A stretch of DNA of 64,000 nt. Source: Amphimedon queenslandica. Its lineage: Eukaryota; Porifera; Demospongiae; Haplosclerida; Niphatidae. The DNA lies in the NCBI RefSeq assembly GCF_000090795.2, contig NW_003546286.1, positions 222,541-286,540 of the forward strand. Direction: 5' to 3'. The stretch's first letter is position 1, and each line of letters opens with the position of its first letter. The notes under the pieces were generated by a model. The model was not told the origin of the DNA. It made no database searches and saw nothing but the letters and a program-made list of their open reading frames with translations. Below, piece by piece: positions 46,901 to 57,906 of the stretch. A program made the translations under genes and the position numbers.

Positions 46901-49445
46901 TGTTAAGCATGAGCTGTATGTATTCTCCTCTGCTATCTCAACACTGTATCCAGGGAGATCAAAGACAGGAGGATGATCATTAATGTCCATGACAGTAACA
47001 AATATATCAGCAGTGTCAGTTAGTGGGGATGCTCCATTGTCACTCACAGTAGCAATCATGTGGTAAGAGCTGACTGACTCTCTATCCAGCATTGTGAGAG
47101 TTGATAGCTGTGCATTATTTGATCCTGGTGCTGAGTTGAGGGTGAAACTAATAATGGTAATAATAAAGACAGGGATAGTCTAATTAATGACTGACTGTAG
47201 GTTAGGCTGTACAGCCCCATATCCATTGAGTGAAAATGAGAGTGTGTTATACAAACTAGTAGCATCATCATCACTAGCCTATTAATAATGACATGTACAT
47301 TGGCTCTTAATATTACTTTAGCAGGGTCTTACTGTTAATAATGGAGTGAATGAGGTCAGTGGTTGTTCCTCATAAAGTGTAAATGAATAATTTGAGGCAT
47401 GAAAGTATGGAGTATGATCATTGACATCGTTAACGTGTACAGTTACTGTAGCAGTCCCACTTTTTGGGTTAGACACACTAGCTGGCTCGAATGCTTCAAT
47501 CTTGATACGAGAGAGAGAGAGAGTGAGAAGGAGAAGAGGTTTAGGATTCAAAAAGGTAGTTAATATCTTACCGTAAATTGGTAGTTTGGATCAGAGAGTG
47601 ATTCATAGTCTAACTCTCCTGTTACATTAATGACACCAGTGGTTGGATGGATCTGAAACTTATTATCAGCTCCTATGGCTCTATCACGTATCTTGTACAT
47701 AAAAGCAGCATTAGTGCCCTATAGTATTAAAGCAACATTATTAAGACTAGAGAAACCATTTTTAGTCTTACCAGATCAAGATCAAAGGCACTAATGGTAG
47801 CAATGACAATGTGTCCTAGCTCAATATTCTCGTTAACTGTACCAGAATAAGTACCAGAAAAGAATGTAGGAGAATTATCATTGATATCAGATACTGTCAG
47901 GACAATTGTTGCATAGCAAGGAGGAGAGTCAGCCATAACACCACTAGATAAATACTCTTGACCCTATTTATAAATATATCTTAAGTTCAGGCTCTAGCTA
48001 TTATCCTAAGCTTACAGATATTGATACAATGTATCTTGAGATAGTTTCTCTGTCTATAGACCCAGCAAGTGTAACGATTCCATTAGTAGTGCCAATACTG
48101 AACAAACTAGAAGCTAAAACAATAATATATGCCCAATCATAATAAGTAAAATGACATTATGTGCATACGATTGGTAGTGAGAGAATATCTAACAGTTCCA
48201 GTGCTAGCAGTAGCTGATACTGTTGTAATGGTAGAAGGAGTCTATATAGAAAATAATGTATATATTTATGTAATATTGTGCATATTATTTACCATTGAAG
48301 AGTAATGGCCCTCAGGAATAGTAGAATAATAGAATTTCTGGCCAAAGACACAAGCTGATTCCTCATCATTGGTGACATTGACTGTTATTGTGATTGCAGT
48401 ACTAAGGGATGGCTGTCCTTCATCCTAAAATACATAAACAAAAGAATTAGATAAGATCCGGTTGAATTCTTACTTGAATTTGTATATTCAAAGTGTGAGT
48501 GGTTTGTGTTTCATAGTCCAATTTCTTGTGAAGCTCAATGTCACCAGTCAAATAGCCAACAAGAAAATATCCATCCTAAAATAATTAAATATTTTTATAA
48601 ATTAAATAATGAACTTGACTGCATGCATAGCTAACTGGATTTGTGAGAACAAAATGAAAGTTTCCGGCAGAGCTAAAGTCAGGATCAGATGCCAGTATAG
48701 TGTACACAATCCCACCAACAGGCTCCGACTGTTAACATGTTTAAACTATTTTACTGATAGTTAATGCTCTCACGTACCTCAAGTAACGTGATAAGATCGT
48801 GAGTCCCATTAGACGTTGGGTTTTCAAAGATTGGAGCATTATCGTTCCTGTCTAGAATCGTGATGACCAGTACAACTGAATCCTATTGAAAGTTAAAAAT
48901 AATAATGTTTGGAACAACAGTAATTAACCCAACCATGACCCAACCAACGTATCATAATCATAAACACCTTGGATTGAACTTACATTTGAAGCATTAGCAG
49001 CTGCAGTCACTGTAAGAGTGATGACATGGGGTGCTAGTGTTGCCTAAAAATAAAAATGCAAATAAACTAAAATAAATTTTTTAAAAGTGTTTCACTCACT
49101 TCTCTATCCAGGACATCACCTACACTGACCACACCCTGGCTGTTGATAGTAAAGTTGCTTGTGCTGTTTAGGGACCACGTTACACTAGACTCTCCTGCTA
49201 CGTGGAAGTCCACTACTTGTGTCCCTGCATATAAACATGTGCAACTGTAATCTGACCTGCGTGCTTAAATTTCAAACTTGCCTGCATTACTATTCTCGAA
49301 CACATGTGCATTTACAACGCTAGGACCATCAATTTCAACTGGAGAATGTACAAAAAGAAATGCAGCCATTGAAAGGAACCATGGACTTACCTTGACACTG
49401 TGTGCTTGCAATAAAGCATAGGAGCAAGAAAGACAAGACTTTCAT
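31704..49445 (-). CDS. Giant single-pass cadherin with about 23 EC repeats
   Basis: Many short exons across 17.7 kb. The start at 49445 gives a signal peptide (MKVLSFLLLCFIASTQCQG). The body is a chain of cadherin repeats; linkers of the DxNDNxPxF type can be counted about 23 times, for example DRNDNAPIF (~48840), DINDNSPTF (47880), DINDHPPVF (46970), DVNDNPPVL (41910), DINDNPPII (39930), DVNDNTPVF (39610), DVNDNGPSF (36350) and DVNDNAPQF (34260), with DRE and DxD partners (LDRESVSSY, DYESxT). One TM helix (LWLIILIIAAMGSVILLL, ~33030) is followed by KRR and a ~130-residue tail over six small exons, with acidic ends (DDDDEPWSS, ADDDEDDERFSFI stop at 31704). I saw no EGF or laminin-G domain and no obvious catenin-binding motif, so it is nearer to the CDH23/dachsous/protocadherin style than to classical cadherins. 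Calcium-dependent adhesion is inferred. One intron (43672-46579) contains an assembly gap, so an exon could be missing there. Confidence 0.9.
32525..32705. repeat. Degenerate subfamily B repeat in a cadherin tail intron
   Basis: Fragments GAAATCAGCTCAAACATAGG and ACTATAGTACAGGGTATTT mark one diverged unit with part of the palindrome. Confidence 0.6.
36905..37050. repeat. (AGAGAC)n / (AGAG)n microsatellite
   Basis: Simple purine-rich repeat of AGAGAC and AGAC units in a cadherin intron. Apparent open frames across it are artefacts. Confidence 0.95.
38232..38530. repeat. Subfamily B repeat in a cadherin intron
   Basis: Unit with GAAATCAGCTCAAACTTGCT, ACACAACATCAGGACATGTA and GAAGAATTTTCGCCTAG; flanks include GGTTTCCCACAAAACATG, also found at 14290. 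Confidence 0.8.
43785..44345. repeat. Three tandem subfamily B units with palindromic borders
   Basis: In the big cadherin intron. Units of about 185 bp: GTACAGGGACTTTTACCCGA, GAATCAGCTCAAACTTGCTA, ATAGAGAATTCTCTCCTAG, TTTTTGGCAAAATTCGGCCA, ending CCCTGTACTATAGTACAGGG. The second and third copies are nearly identical. Confidence 0.9.
44850..45675. repeat. Minisatellite of ~12-bp AAAAAAGGTGTG-like units
   Basis: More than 60 variant copies of GTGTGAAAAAAG / GTGTCAAAAAAG / GTGAGAAAAAAG, with one strand almost free of C. It runs directly into the assembly gap, so its true length is unknown. Lys-rich open frames across it are translation of the repeat, not genes. Confidence 0.95.
45676..46145. 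other. Assembly gap (470 undetermined bases)
   Basis: A run of N between the minisatellite and a subfamily B repeat, within the cadherin intron 43672-46579. The two repeats are the likely cause of the gap. Confidence 0.99.
46146..46520. repeat. Subfamily B repeats after the gap
   Basis: Two to three diverged units: AGAATCAACTCAAACTTGCT, ACATGACATAAAAACATG, CTTCTAGTCATTTTTGGC, then degraded copies to about 46520. They continue the array seen before the minisatellite at 43785-44345. Confidence 0.8.
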
Positions 49446-49966
49446 CTTTCAGAATGAGCTGTCTCGCAGTGCAGGTCAGAGCTGAGCCACGCCCTGATAC
49501 TTCAAAGAGTCATCATGTCAAAGAGCAACGCAGACCAACAGTCCATGAATAATTTAGGTCTAATGTTAATGGTGTAAACACAGTGGCCTTGCATCACATG
49601 CAGTGAAGTCATAATGAATTCTCCTTGACAAAAGAAAAACAAACAACATCTAGACTACAATCATGCAAGCTATCAATTCTCAATAAAATGTTGACAAGTC
49701 TACCTTCTTTTCGCTCTCTACTTTTCAGAAGAAAAAACTAAGTTATAAATAATTATATTTATGACAATTTTTTGAGCAACAAACTATACAACAAGTGCAT
49801 ATTATTATTATTACATTATGGCAATTAGAATCTATACACCTTAGTAATTGATACAGCTACAATACTGTATAATATCTTTATTAATAATATTAATATTGAT
49901 CATCACACAATGATCAAAACTATCATTATTATAGTCTAGTTCTAGTCAGTTTTCCATACACTAGGT
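49446..49966. promoter_or_regulatory. Upstream region of the cadherin gene
   Basis: About 520 bp between ATP5MF (3' end) and the cadherin start on the same strand. It must hold the cadherin promoter and the ATP5MF 3' UTR. AT-rich; no gene and no clear motif seen. Confidence 0.4.
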
Positions 49967-50206
49967 CTAATGATACTTGCGAAACATCTCGTGTTTCCGT
50001 AGGTGCCTAAACTCGATCATATAGTTCAACAACATTGCCACACCCACAACATGAAAGAATGGCCTTATTCCAGCATTCCTGGGTAATATATATTTGGCTT
50101 TGTATGCGTGGAATCCCTGGACAGTCCTTGAAGGAAGAGTGACTGGATTAAGGAAGTTTATGACCCACCCCCCAAGGTTTCTGAACTTCATATCCCAAAA
50201 AGACAT
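49967..50206 (-). CDS. ATP5MF: Mitochondrial ATP synthase membrane subunit f
   Basis: A 79-residue protein starting MSFWDMKFRNLGGWVINFLN. Family marks are the Trp-containing N-terminal helix, a central FHAYKAKYILPRNAG stretch, one hydrophobic segment (FFHVVGVAMLLNYMIEF) and the C-terminus FRHLRKHEMFRKYH, closely like the KHERLRKYH ending of the animal subunit. Subunit f sits in the Fo membrane part of ATP synthase, near the dimer interface. An AG acceptor lies directly before the ATG (CTTTTAG then ATG), and a donor-like GTACAT about 45 bp upstream suggests a small intron in the 5' UTR. The protein is shorter at the N-terminus than human subunit f (about 94), but no upstream in-frame start was found. 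Confidence 0.88.
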   Translation of the reverse strand: MSFWDMKFRNLGGWVINFLNPVTLPSRTVQGFHAYKAKYILPRNAGIRPFFHVVGVAMLLNYMIEFRHLRKHEMFRKYH

Positions 50207-50483
50207 CTAAAAGTAACTAAAAAGTAACAAAAAACATGAAATAAAATGTACCTTTTCCTCTCTCCGGTCCAAACACAAATCACGTGACTGTGTAACGGGT
50301 TAAAATTAAAAAACTGAATGGGCGTGTCTAAATTTAATTAATTATCTAACTAGCTAATTATGGCAGCTTTGATGGCACCTTCCTTTCCAGAGCTATCAGT
50401 TGTGATATACAGCTTGCAAATGATGCGATTGCAAGCTATATACTTTCTTTGGGACCTTTTACACATATTTTCAAGGATCAAGA
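50207..50483. promoter_or_regulatory. Divergent promoter of ATP5MF and the TRPA-like gene
   Basis: 277 bp between two head-to-head start codons. A CACGTG E-box lies at about 50282. An ATG at 50360 is out of frame with the TRPA-like start at 50484 and may act as an upstream open frame. Confidence 0.5.
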
Positions 50484-53400
50484 ATGGCTGCCAAAGAAGA
50501 GAGTGATGCTCCAGTCCCCTCTTCAGGCACTTCTTTGGACTTTCCCTCCACTGCACGTATTGTTACTAACTGGCAGCAGCAAGCAAAGGGTGTCCGTAAG
50601 AAGCGGTCTCGTCAAAGCAGCAAAGAGTTCAGTGAAGAGCTCATTCATCTCGCTAGCGAGTATGACAACAAATCACCACACGAGCTTGCTTTTGAGGGCG
50701 AGCTGAGCATCCTACGTACTAGGATTGATACATTTGGTCTCTCATTAAAAACCAGAGGTGCTAAAGGTGAAACGCTACTGCATTCTGCTACAAGTGGCAA
50801 TCAGATAGATACAATGCTCTACCTCATTGAAAGTGGAGTCCCATTGAATGCAGTGGATAAAGAAGGCAACACGGCATTGCATGTAGCAGTCATCAATCAG
50901 TGCATAGAGTCTGTTCACATTCTCATTAATAACAATGCTGATGACACTATTTGTAATGTCAATCAAGATGCACCTCTTCACATTGCAGTACGTAGTGCAA
51001 ACAAGCACCTAGTTGAAGCATTTCTTGAGCACACTAACATTGATATTGTTGTGCCAGGCTACAGAAAACGTACACCACTACACATAGCAGCAGAATTTGA
51101 TTACGTTGACATTGTCGATGCATTCAATAACTGTTCTCTAGCTGTTCAAGCATTCAAGGACAAGAATTCATTTCGTTTGTGTGCTGCTGATGAAGACAAG
51201 CTCACTCCCATTCATTTTGCTGCTCGCTGTGGCTCGTCTAAGGTCCTTGATTTCATGATACAAAATTGCTCTCGACACGGATATCCCGTTGAATTAATCT
51301 TACAGTTTCTGGATGAGGAGAATAGCACTCCAATGCATGCAGCTATAGATGCAGGTCACTTAAATATTGTTAAAGTCCTGCTTAAATATGGAGCCTCGCC
51401 CACTGTTGTTAATGGAGATCAAATCCCTCCCATACACCTTGCCTGTTATCAAGGTCGAATAGATATTGTTCAAGCAATGATTGAACATTGTGGCCGAGAC
51501 ATTGTTTTTTCAACTTGCTCCGATGGCCAGACTCCATTGCACTGGGCTGCTAGATCAATTCACGGCGGCCAAGTGATTAATTATCTCGTTCAGCAGGGAG
51601 CTAATCCAAAGCTTGTTAGTAGAGACGGAAATACAGCTCTACATGCAGCAATAATGCACAATAGTTTAGAGTCCACTCAGGAAATACTTGCAGTTGATAA
51701 ATGCATCTCATCCATTTGTGATAACGCCGGTCGGAATATAGTTCATTTAGCTGTACTTCGAAAGAGAAAGGCAATATTGCATTACCTTTTAAATGATTCT
51801 CCATGCGCTAAAGACCTTGTCAGTCAGCAAGATAACAAGAAATGCACCCCATTGCATTACGCTTTGACAGATAGTCTTGGTGACTATGTATCTATGCTAG
51901 TTACAGCTATGCAGCCTCACATACCACACGTCAAGGATGACTCTGGATTAAATTATCTTCATCTAGCAGCTCGAAGTGGCAACTGGAAAGCATTGCGTAT
52001 CCTCTTAAACAGTTCGTTTGCTAGTAATATGCTTAACGAGGTTTCATCTATTGGTGCAACACCTCTCCATGAAGCAGCAATGCAAGGCCACCTTCAATGT
52101 ATTGAGATCCTATTGAGTGCTGGTGCCATGCTACACAAGTGCTACTATGGATACACACCATTCCACGGTGCCATTTACAAGGGGCACTATGAGTGTGCAA
52201 AAGTTTTATTTGAGGCCCATCCTTTCCAAAAGAACATGCTGTCTGATAAAGGTGAGTCTGCACTGCATCTAGCTGTAGCAAGTGGTTCTCCTAAAGTGCT
52301 GAAGCTCTGTCTTGATCTCGATATACCAATCACAAGAAAAAGTAACAACAACACTTTTCTAGATGAGATTATAAAGTCAGGGAACGTAATTGCTGCACGT
52401 ACAGTAATCAAACATGACCGTTGGCATGAATGCCTCGATTTCCCTGTATGTGAAAGCAGGCCCCATTACTTTATTCAGCTCATACAAACGATGCCAGAGA
52501 TAGCAGAAGAAGTCCTGGATCGTTGTCATCAGAAAGGCCTTCAACCGAAAGAGCACATTGAGTATTTCGAGCGCTTTGATTTCAAGTACCTTCGACTAGA
52601 CAACAATAATGTCGAGCCAGGACGTAATGACGATATTGAAAAGAATGAAGAGAAAGTTCCTCTGTTTGAAGAGAATGATGGGGACATGATGCAGTCCCTC
52701 AATATCAAATACAAGAGTAAGCATAGTGAAAATCTAGCAGTTGCTTTTGCCACTAGAAGTTATTCTAGCATGGAGGTGTTGAAGAGGATGCTTGCATTCA
52801 ATCGTGTGTCCCTACTCACTCATCCTGTTGTACGTCAATACCTAAAAATAAAGTGGAGAGGATACGGTCGTATCATTTATGGTACGCACATGTTTTTCTT
52901 TGTTTTACAAGTTTTACTGCTCTCCAGTTTTGTTATACTTACTCCCCCACCTCGATTGAATATCACAGATGTGACATTGGAAGTCATCTCATCTGCTTCT
53001 AATGCAACTCTGCTTACTGAGATTACAACATCTTCAACAGTTATTCGTTTTATTACTCTAGCCATTTGCTTCATTGATACCATGATATGGTTGGGAAATG
53101 TCTTCTCTTTGAGGCTTAGAGCTGTGAACATCCTCAAGCATGAATTAATATGGATGGAAGGGCTAACAATAGGTTCGACATACGCCTTCCTTATACCATG
53201 GAAGTTTCATACATTTGGCTTTGCTTTTGTTTTCTGGCAGGCTGGAGCCATCGCCATATTTTCAGGTTGGTTTTCTATTGGCTTGTTCCTAAAACCGTTT
53301 GATTTGTTTGGAGTGTATGTCACTATGTTTCTGGAGGTCTTGTCATCTCTTTTCAAAGCATTACTTGTGGCTTCTCTCTTCATCATTGCTTTTGCCTTTG

Positions 53401-53987
53401 CTCTATTTATCCTTGTTGGAGACATTCCTCCTTTTGGAAGCATTGGGGACTCATTTTTCACAACTTTCTCGTATCTTCTCGGTGAAATCAATTACGAAGT
53501 ATACGTGAGAAGATCTGATAATGACTCCCTTGCCCATTCTGGCCTAACATACATTTTTGTCCTTCTTTCTGCTGCTATACTTGCTGTTGCTGTAATGAAC
53601 CTTCTCATTGGTCTAGCAGTTGGAGATATTGAAACTATTAGAAGGAATGCACTACTGAAGCAGCGCTCAACTGAAGTCAGAATATTTACCAGGATAGAGC
53701 CATGGCTTCCTAAATTTGTCATACGACGCTATGACAAGAGATTTCATAACATTTCCCCAAACAAGCCGGTTTCTGTGATTAGAAAAATCTGGCGATATTT
53801 CTGGCGTACCTTGAAGTCCTCGGATGAAGGGGAAGCACCAAATTTAGAAAAGATTTTAGAGCGACAGCAGCTGTATATCAACTGCCTTCAACAAGAGATA
53901 GCTCAAGCAAAGAAGCTTCATCAGCAGCAGCATGAGGAATTGAAAGATTTGTTGGAAACGATTGTTCATCAACGAAGCGATGACTAA
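50484..53987 (+). CDS. Intronless TRPA-type ankyrin-repeat cation channel
   Basis: One open frame of 1167 residues, near the ~1119 of human TRPA1. The N-terminal two thirds (about 65-700) hold roughly 15 ankyrin repeats (GNTALHVAVINQC, TPLHIAAEFDY, TPLHWAARS, TPLHEAAMQGH). Then come six TM helices (about 798-1050), with a pore region GDSFFTTFSYLLGEINYE and S6 MNLLIGLAVGDIETIRR. LLGxINY and MNLLIGLAVGDI are TRPA hallmarks, as is the post-S6 PNKP. A C-terminal coiled coil (LERQQLYINCLQQEIAQAKK) ends the protein. Such channels sense reactive chemicals, heat or cold in animals and sit in the plasma membrane. TRPA1's N-terminal reactive Cys cluster was not checked residue by residue. The lack of introns, beside genes with dozens, suggests origin through a processed copy. 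Confidence 0.94.
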   Translation: MAAKEESDAPVPSSGTSLDFPSTARIVTNWQQQAKGVRKKRSRQSSKEFSEELIHLASEYDNKSPHELAFEGELSILRTRIDTFGLSLKTRGAKGETLLHSATSGNQIDTMLYLIESGVPLNAVDKEGNTALHVAVINQCIESVHILINNNADDTICNVNQDAPLHIAVRSANKHLVEAFLEHTNIDIVVPGYRKRTPLHIAAEFDYVDIVDAFNNCSLAVQAFKDKNSFRLCAADEDKLTPIHFAARCGSSKVLDFMIQNCSRHGYPVELILQFLDEENSTPMHAAIDAGHLNIVKVLLKYGASPTVVNGDQIPPIHLACYQGRIDIVQAMIEHCGRDIVFSTCSDGQTPLHWAARSIHGGQVINYLVQQGANPKLVSRDGNTALHAAIMHNSLESTQEILAVDKCISSICDNAGRNIVHLAVLRKRKAILHYLLNDSPCAKDLVSQQDNKKCTPLHYALTDSLGDYVSMLVTAMQPHIPHVKDDSGLNYLHLAARSGNWKALRILLNSSFASNMLNEVSSIGATPLHEAAMQGHLQCIEILLSAGAMLHKCYYGYTPFHGAIYKGHYECAKVLFEAHPFQKNMLSDKGESALHLAVASGSPKVLKLCLDLDIPITRKSNNNTFLDEIIKSGNVIAARTVIKHDRWHECLDFPVCESRPHYFIQLIQTMPEIAEEVLDRCHQKGLQPKEHIEYFERFDFKYLRLDNNNVEPGRNDDIEKNEEKVPLFEENDGDMMQSLNIKYKSKHSENLAVAFATRSYSSMEVLKRMLAFNRVSLLTHPVVRQYLKIKWRGYGRIIYGTHMFFFVLQVLLLSSFVILTPPPRLNITDVTLEVISSASNATLLTEITTSSTVIRFITLAICFIDTMIWLGNVFSLRLRAVNILKHELIWMEGLTIGSTYAFLIPWKFHTFGFAFVFWQAGAIAIFSGWFSIGLFLKPFDLFGVYVTMFLEVLSSLFKALLVASLFIIAFAFALFILVGDIPPFGSIGDSFFTTFSYLLGEINYEVYVRRSDNDSLAHSGLTYIFVLLSAAILAVAVMNLLIGLAVGDIETIRRNALLKQRSTEVRIFTRIEPWLPKFVIRRYDKRFHNISPNKPVSVIRKIWRYFWRTLKSSDEGEAPNLEKILERQQLYINCLQQEIAQAKKLHQQQHEELKDLLETIVHQRSDD

Positions 53988-54121
53988 ATGTACATATATT
54001 CTGTTAAAAGTAACTATGCTATATTATTTTTGTGTGATTATAAATACTAACGATATCAAAATTTTTATTCAAAGCAAGACAATAAGGATCTAAAATAAGG
54101 CAACAGTTACAGTTGTGTACA

Positions 54122-55820
54122 TTAATATGTATAAAGCAGTGTTTCTTTAGTAGGGCAAACAAAAGGAGCATTGGGATCAAAACCAGTCGATTTATTCATT
54201 GATGGAGTTAACATATTGTTCCATAAAGCTTTTGCAAATGCTTGGTGGGCTTTTAAAGAAGGATGAAAACAGTCCAACTAAATTTGTGAAATAATCAAAT
54301 GAAATAAAAAGTTATTATTATGCTTACATTTGAAAAGAAGTCATCAGGGATATGGTCTAATTCAGTATTTGAAAGAGCAGGTTGACTTACAACAGCAAAG
54401 TCTGTGTAATTCTTGGTATGATATTCTTTAGCAATCTGCAGTAGATATATTGCAACATAATACTAAAGTTGCTCAAAAATTTGGCCAATGACCAAAGGGT
54501 TATAGCCTTTGGTCTCAAGCCAAATTTTGTCAACAGGACTAGGAGGAAATTTTGCATTTTTCTCATTTTTTCTGATGCATAAACATATTCTTATGCTGTG
54601 TATCAAGTTTAAGCTGATTCCAATCAAGCCTGGATTTTTTTTAAATATTACAATTGATGATGATTTTACCTTTCTCATCACATCATTGAATTTCATAGCA
54701 TAGTCATCCATCATTTGCCGATCCTCATCAGTCCCTGTCCACAAACACTGACAGTCCATATGAAATAATTTATGAATATTCAGGCAATAGTCTTTGTGTT
54801 TGTTTTTCTGATATACCTTTTGGAGTGTATACAAATAATGTTTGCTTTAGCGGCATTCATGCAGACAGTCATGCTACATACCAGTGATATATTGAATAGC
54901 TCCACCAAGTTAATGAACACTCGTGGAATATCTGAACGTATCTCTTCCATAATTCCACGTAAATCCGACTCAAGTTGCTCAATGGTTATATTTATTCCAG
55001 AACATCTACAGTGAGAGCATTAAAAGGCATTGCTATATAGTCTAATACATACTTATCACACAAGTCATTGTAACCTATTAGAATTGTCAGCAGCTTCCAG
55101 TCCTGCTTCATATCAACAGAAGGATTCTATTAATTGATAATAATTAGCACATGATTATGATAAACCTGATATGAATCTTACATTTCTGAGTTGATCGAGC
55201 AGATATGGAAGTTGGACCCCTTTGAGGACAACTGCTGGGGCTCCGGTTTGAGCAGCATTAAAAACATCTTGTTTTGGTACATAATACTTGGGGAAACATG
55301 TCCTTCCAGAGCAAAACTAAATAATAATAAGAGCATATAATACTGATTTGATGTCTGAACATACGTACTTCACCGACATGAGATCCTAAGCTAGCCCCAA
55401 TAAGGTCTGGATTATAGTGTTTTAAGAAAGATGGTATTGTAGTGGAATTTGGGTCACCGCCTATTGAAAATGAAATACCCTAAAAGTAAATGTGTATAGT
55501 AAAACTACAAGATGGATTCCTCAAATACACAAATAAGTTACTCTGTATTCAAGCAGGTCTTTATATAAATTTATGTTAAAGCCCATTGCTGCAAAACCTA
55601 GACCACAGAATAGAATTATTAAATGTCACTTGCTACATATACCTGCTGTAATGCTGTCACCAAAAGCCATGACCACTTTAATGTCTTGAGGCCTCAGCTC
55701 TTGAACTGACTGAGCTGGATGAGCCAGGGGAGGGAGTGGAGAACAATTAAACTCATTGCCACAAAGAACAGGTCCAATACTAAAGCAAAGGCAGAGAGCT
55801 AAAGTAGCTAGCAGCTTCAT
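54122..55820 (-). CDS. Phospholipase B1-like GDSL lipase, copy 1
   Basis: Several exons; the first (55820-55643) encodes a signal peptide (MKLLATLALCLCFSIGPVLC) and block I VVMAFGDSITAG with the catalytic Ser. Further exons encode ISFSIGGDPNS, QDVFNAAQTGA, QDWKLLTILIGYNDLC (oxyanion block with Asn), and the last exon DCFHPSLKAHQAFAKALWNN with the Asp-His of the triad, ending near CPT. Order and motifs match one repeat of the animal phospholipase B1, which has four repeats in mammals; here one repeat stands alone and lacks an evident C-terminal anchor. A secreted phospholipase/lysophospholipase is expected. It lies 126 bp after the stop of the second copy on the same strand. Confidence 0.9.
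54465..54665. repeat. Subfamily B repeat in a lipase intron
   Basis: One diverged unit: TTTTCTGATGCATAAACAT, TTATGCTGTGTATCAAG, TTTAAGCTGATTCCAATC. Confidence 0.7.
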
Positions 55821-55946
55821 ATTCCTCTCATTCAGTTTTGACTTTTACGGTCAAAACTCTTAATATATAATATGCATGTATATAGAAACATACGCATAAA
55901 AACCAGCAAAACAGCTTAACATAAACATTGAATCTGAAACTAAAAA

Positions 55947-57906
55947 TCAGTTTGTATAAATAAGTGTGGCATTAGTGGGGCACACGAAGGGGGCCTTAAA
56001 ATCAAAATTAGATGTTTTTTGAGCAGCTGGAGTAAGTAGGTTATTCCAGATGACTTTAGCAAAAGCCTGGTGGGCCACGAGAGATGGATGAAAACAATCA
56101 ACCTTAAAACATATCGTAAAAGTGTTTAAAGTCATTACAAGATGCTTACATCAGACATAAAGTCAATAGGAGTGTTTTTAGCAGTACCATCTCGAATGCC
56201 AGGCTGAACAACAACGGCAAAATCTTGGTAATTCTTTTCACTGTATTCTTTAGCTAACTATTTGGAACAAGACATTATATTGTTATGATAACAACATAAA
56301 AGACATAAATGATTGTTTATCATCTTTCAACCTTACTAAAGCAACCAGTCAGTGTATTGCTTAGTAAACCAGAAGTTTATGCTTGCTTTACAATTGTAGC
56401 AATGAAATAATTCATTATGGTATATAATGTACTATCAACAAGGCCCAATTTAAAACATTAAGTGTTTAATGTAAAACCTTTATATTAAAAAAATGCACTT
56501 CCCCCTTGTATTAAACAAACCTTCCTCAATCTTTCATTATATTTAGCAGCATAATTATCAATGTCTCTCCTATTACAAAACACAATAAATCAGTCAAATA
56601 TACTTATAGAAATCCTCAACCTTGTATCATCGCCAATTTTTCCTTCTAAAAAGACGCACAAACACTCTATGGGAAGGAGTCGATGAATATCCTCACAATG
56701 AGGCATTGTCTTTGACTTTTCATATATCTTTAAGAAGTTTCAATAATAATATAATATTTAAATCAACAATCAATGCCTCACCATTGACATATTGAATATC
56801 TCCACCAAATTCACAAAAACTTTTGGGATCTTTGAGCGGACTTCTTCAATGACAGAACGCAGATTAGTCTCGAAATCGTCAGCTGTGATATAAGGGACAT
56901 CACCGGAACACCTGCAATGTAATACAATCATAAACTTGCTTCTATAAACATGCTATCCACGCAAAATTGCAACAAGTAATAATAAACATCAAAGTAGTCT
57001 GACTATCATGTGACAATAAACAAACACACTGGCATTGCCAGTACACTAGCTCACCCTATGCAAAGATCATTAAAACCAATCAGTATTGATAGAAGCTTCC
57101 AATCATCTCTCATATTCACAGATGGATTCTATATGAGGCAAGCGTCACAAAAATGATTACAAAAACAATATTTACTAATGTCAGTTGCTCATAAAGATAT
57201 GTAAACTCATGTTTCTTTAAGTTAGGGACCATGGCTCCACTCTGGGCAGCATTAAAGACATCTTGCTTGGGTCTGTACTGATCAGGAGGGCAAATTGGAC
57301 CATAGCACAACTAAATACACTCATTACAACCTTTTTGAATAATTATAGTCCATACCTCGACAAAATGCGATCCCAGACTGCCACCTATTATATTGGGAGT
57401 ATAATGACGGAGAAATGAGAAAATTGTCTGAGCATTAGGATCTCCACCAATGAACCATGAAATACCCTAACAAAAACAGGAATAACAATAACAATAATAT
57501 TTCTTTTTGCCATTGGGTGGGGCTACCCTTAGCAAAGGTGTAAACGATAGTTAAGTAATCAGCTTCAGCTTAAACACAGCACAGTTCAATTCTTAGGAAT
57601 TGCATTACTAAACTCACCCTAAATTCATATAAATCTTTAATGCCATCTTGTCGTCCCATTGCTGCAAATGCTGTAATCAATCAATTGGATAATAAATACC
57701 ATTACAATACATTATATACCAGCAGTTACACTGTCTCCCAGTGTCATGACCACTTTAATGTCTTGAGGCCTGAGCTCGTGGACTGACTGAGCTGGACGAG
57801 CCAGGGGAGGGAGGGGAGGACAATTGAACTCATCAGATGCGATAAACCCAAAGCAAAGTAAGAGAGAGAAAGAACTAACGAGGTAGCGAAAAGACATGCT
57901 AATCAT
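55947..57906 (-). CDS. Phospholipase B1-like GDSL lipase, copy 2
   Basis: Tandem paralogue of the previous gene with the same exon plan. Exon 1 starts at 57906 with a signal peptide (MISMSFRYLVSSFSLLLCFG) and VVMTLGDSVTAG. Later exons give ISWFIGGDPNA, QDVFNAAQSGAMVPNLKKHE and DWKLLSILIGFNDLCIG; the last exon gives VDCFHPSLVAHQAFAKVIWN with the catalytic Asp and His, then CPTNATLIYTN and a stop at 55947. The leader segment after the signal peptide (CPPLPPLARPAQSVHELRPQ then DIKVVM) is almost the same as in copy 1, so duplication was fairly recent or the copies have exchanged sequence. Predicted secreted lipase. Confidence 0.9.
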
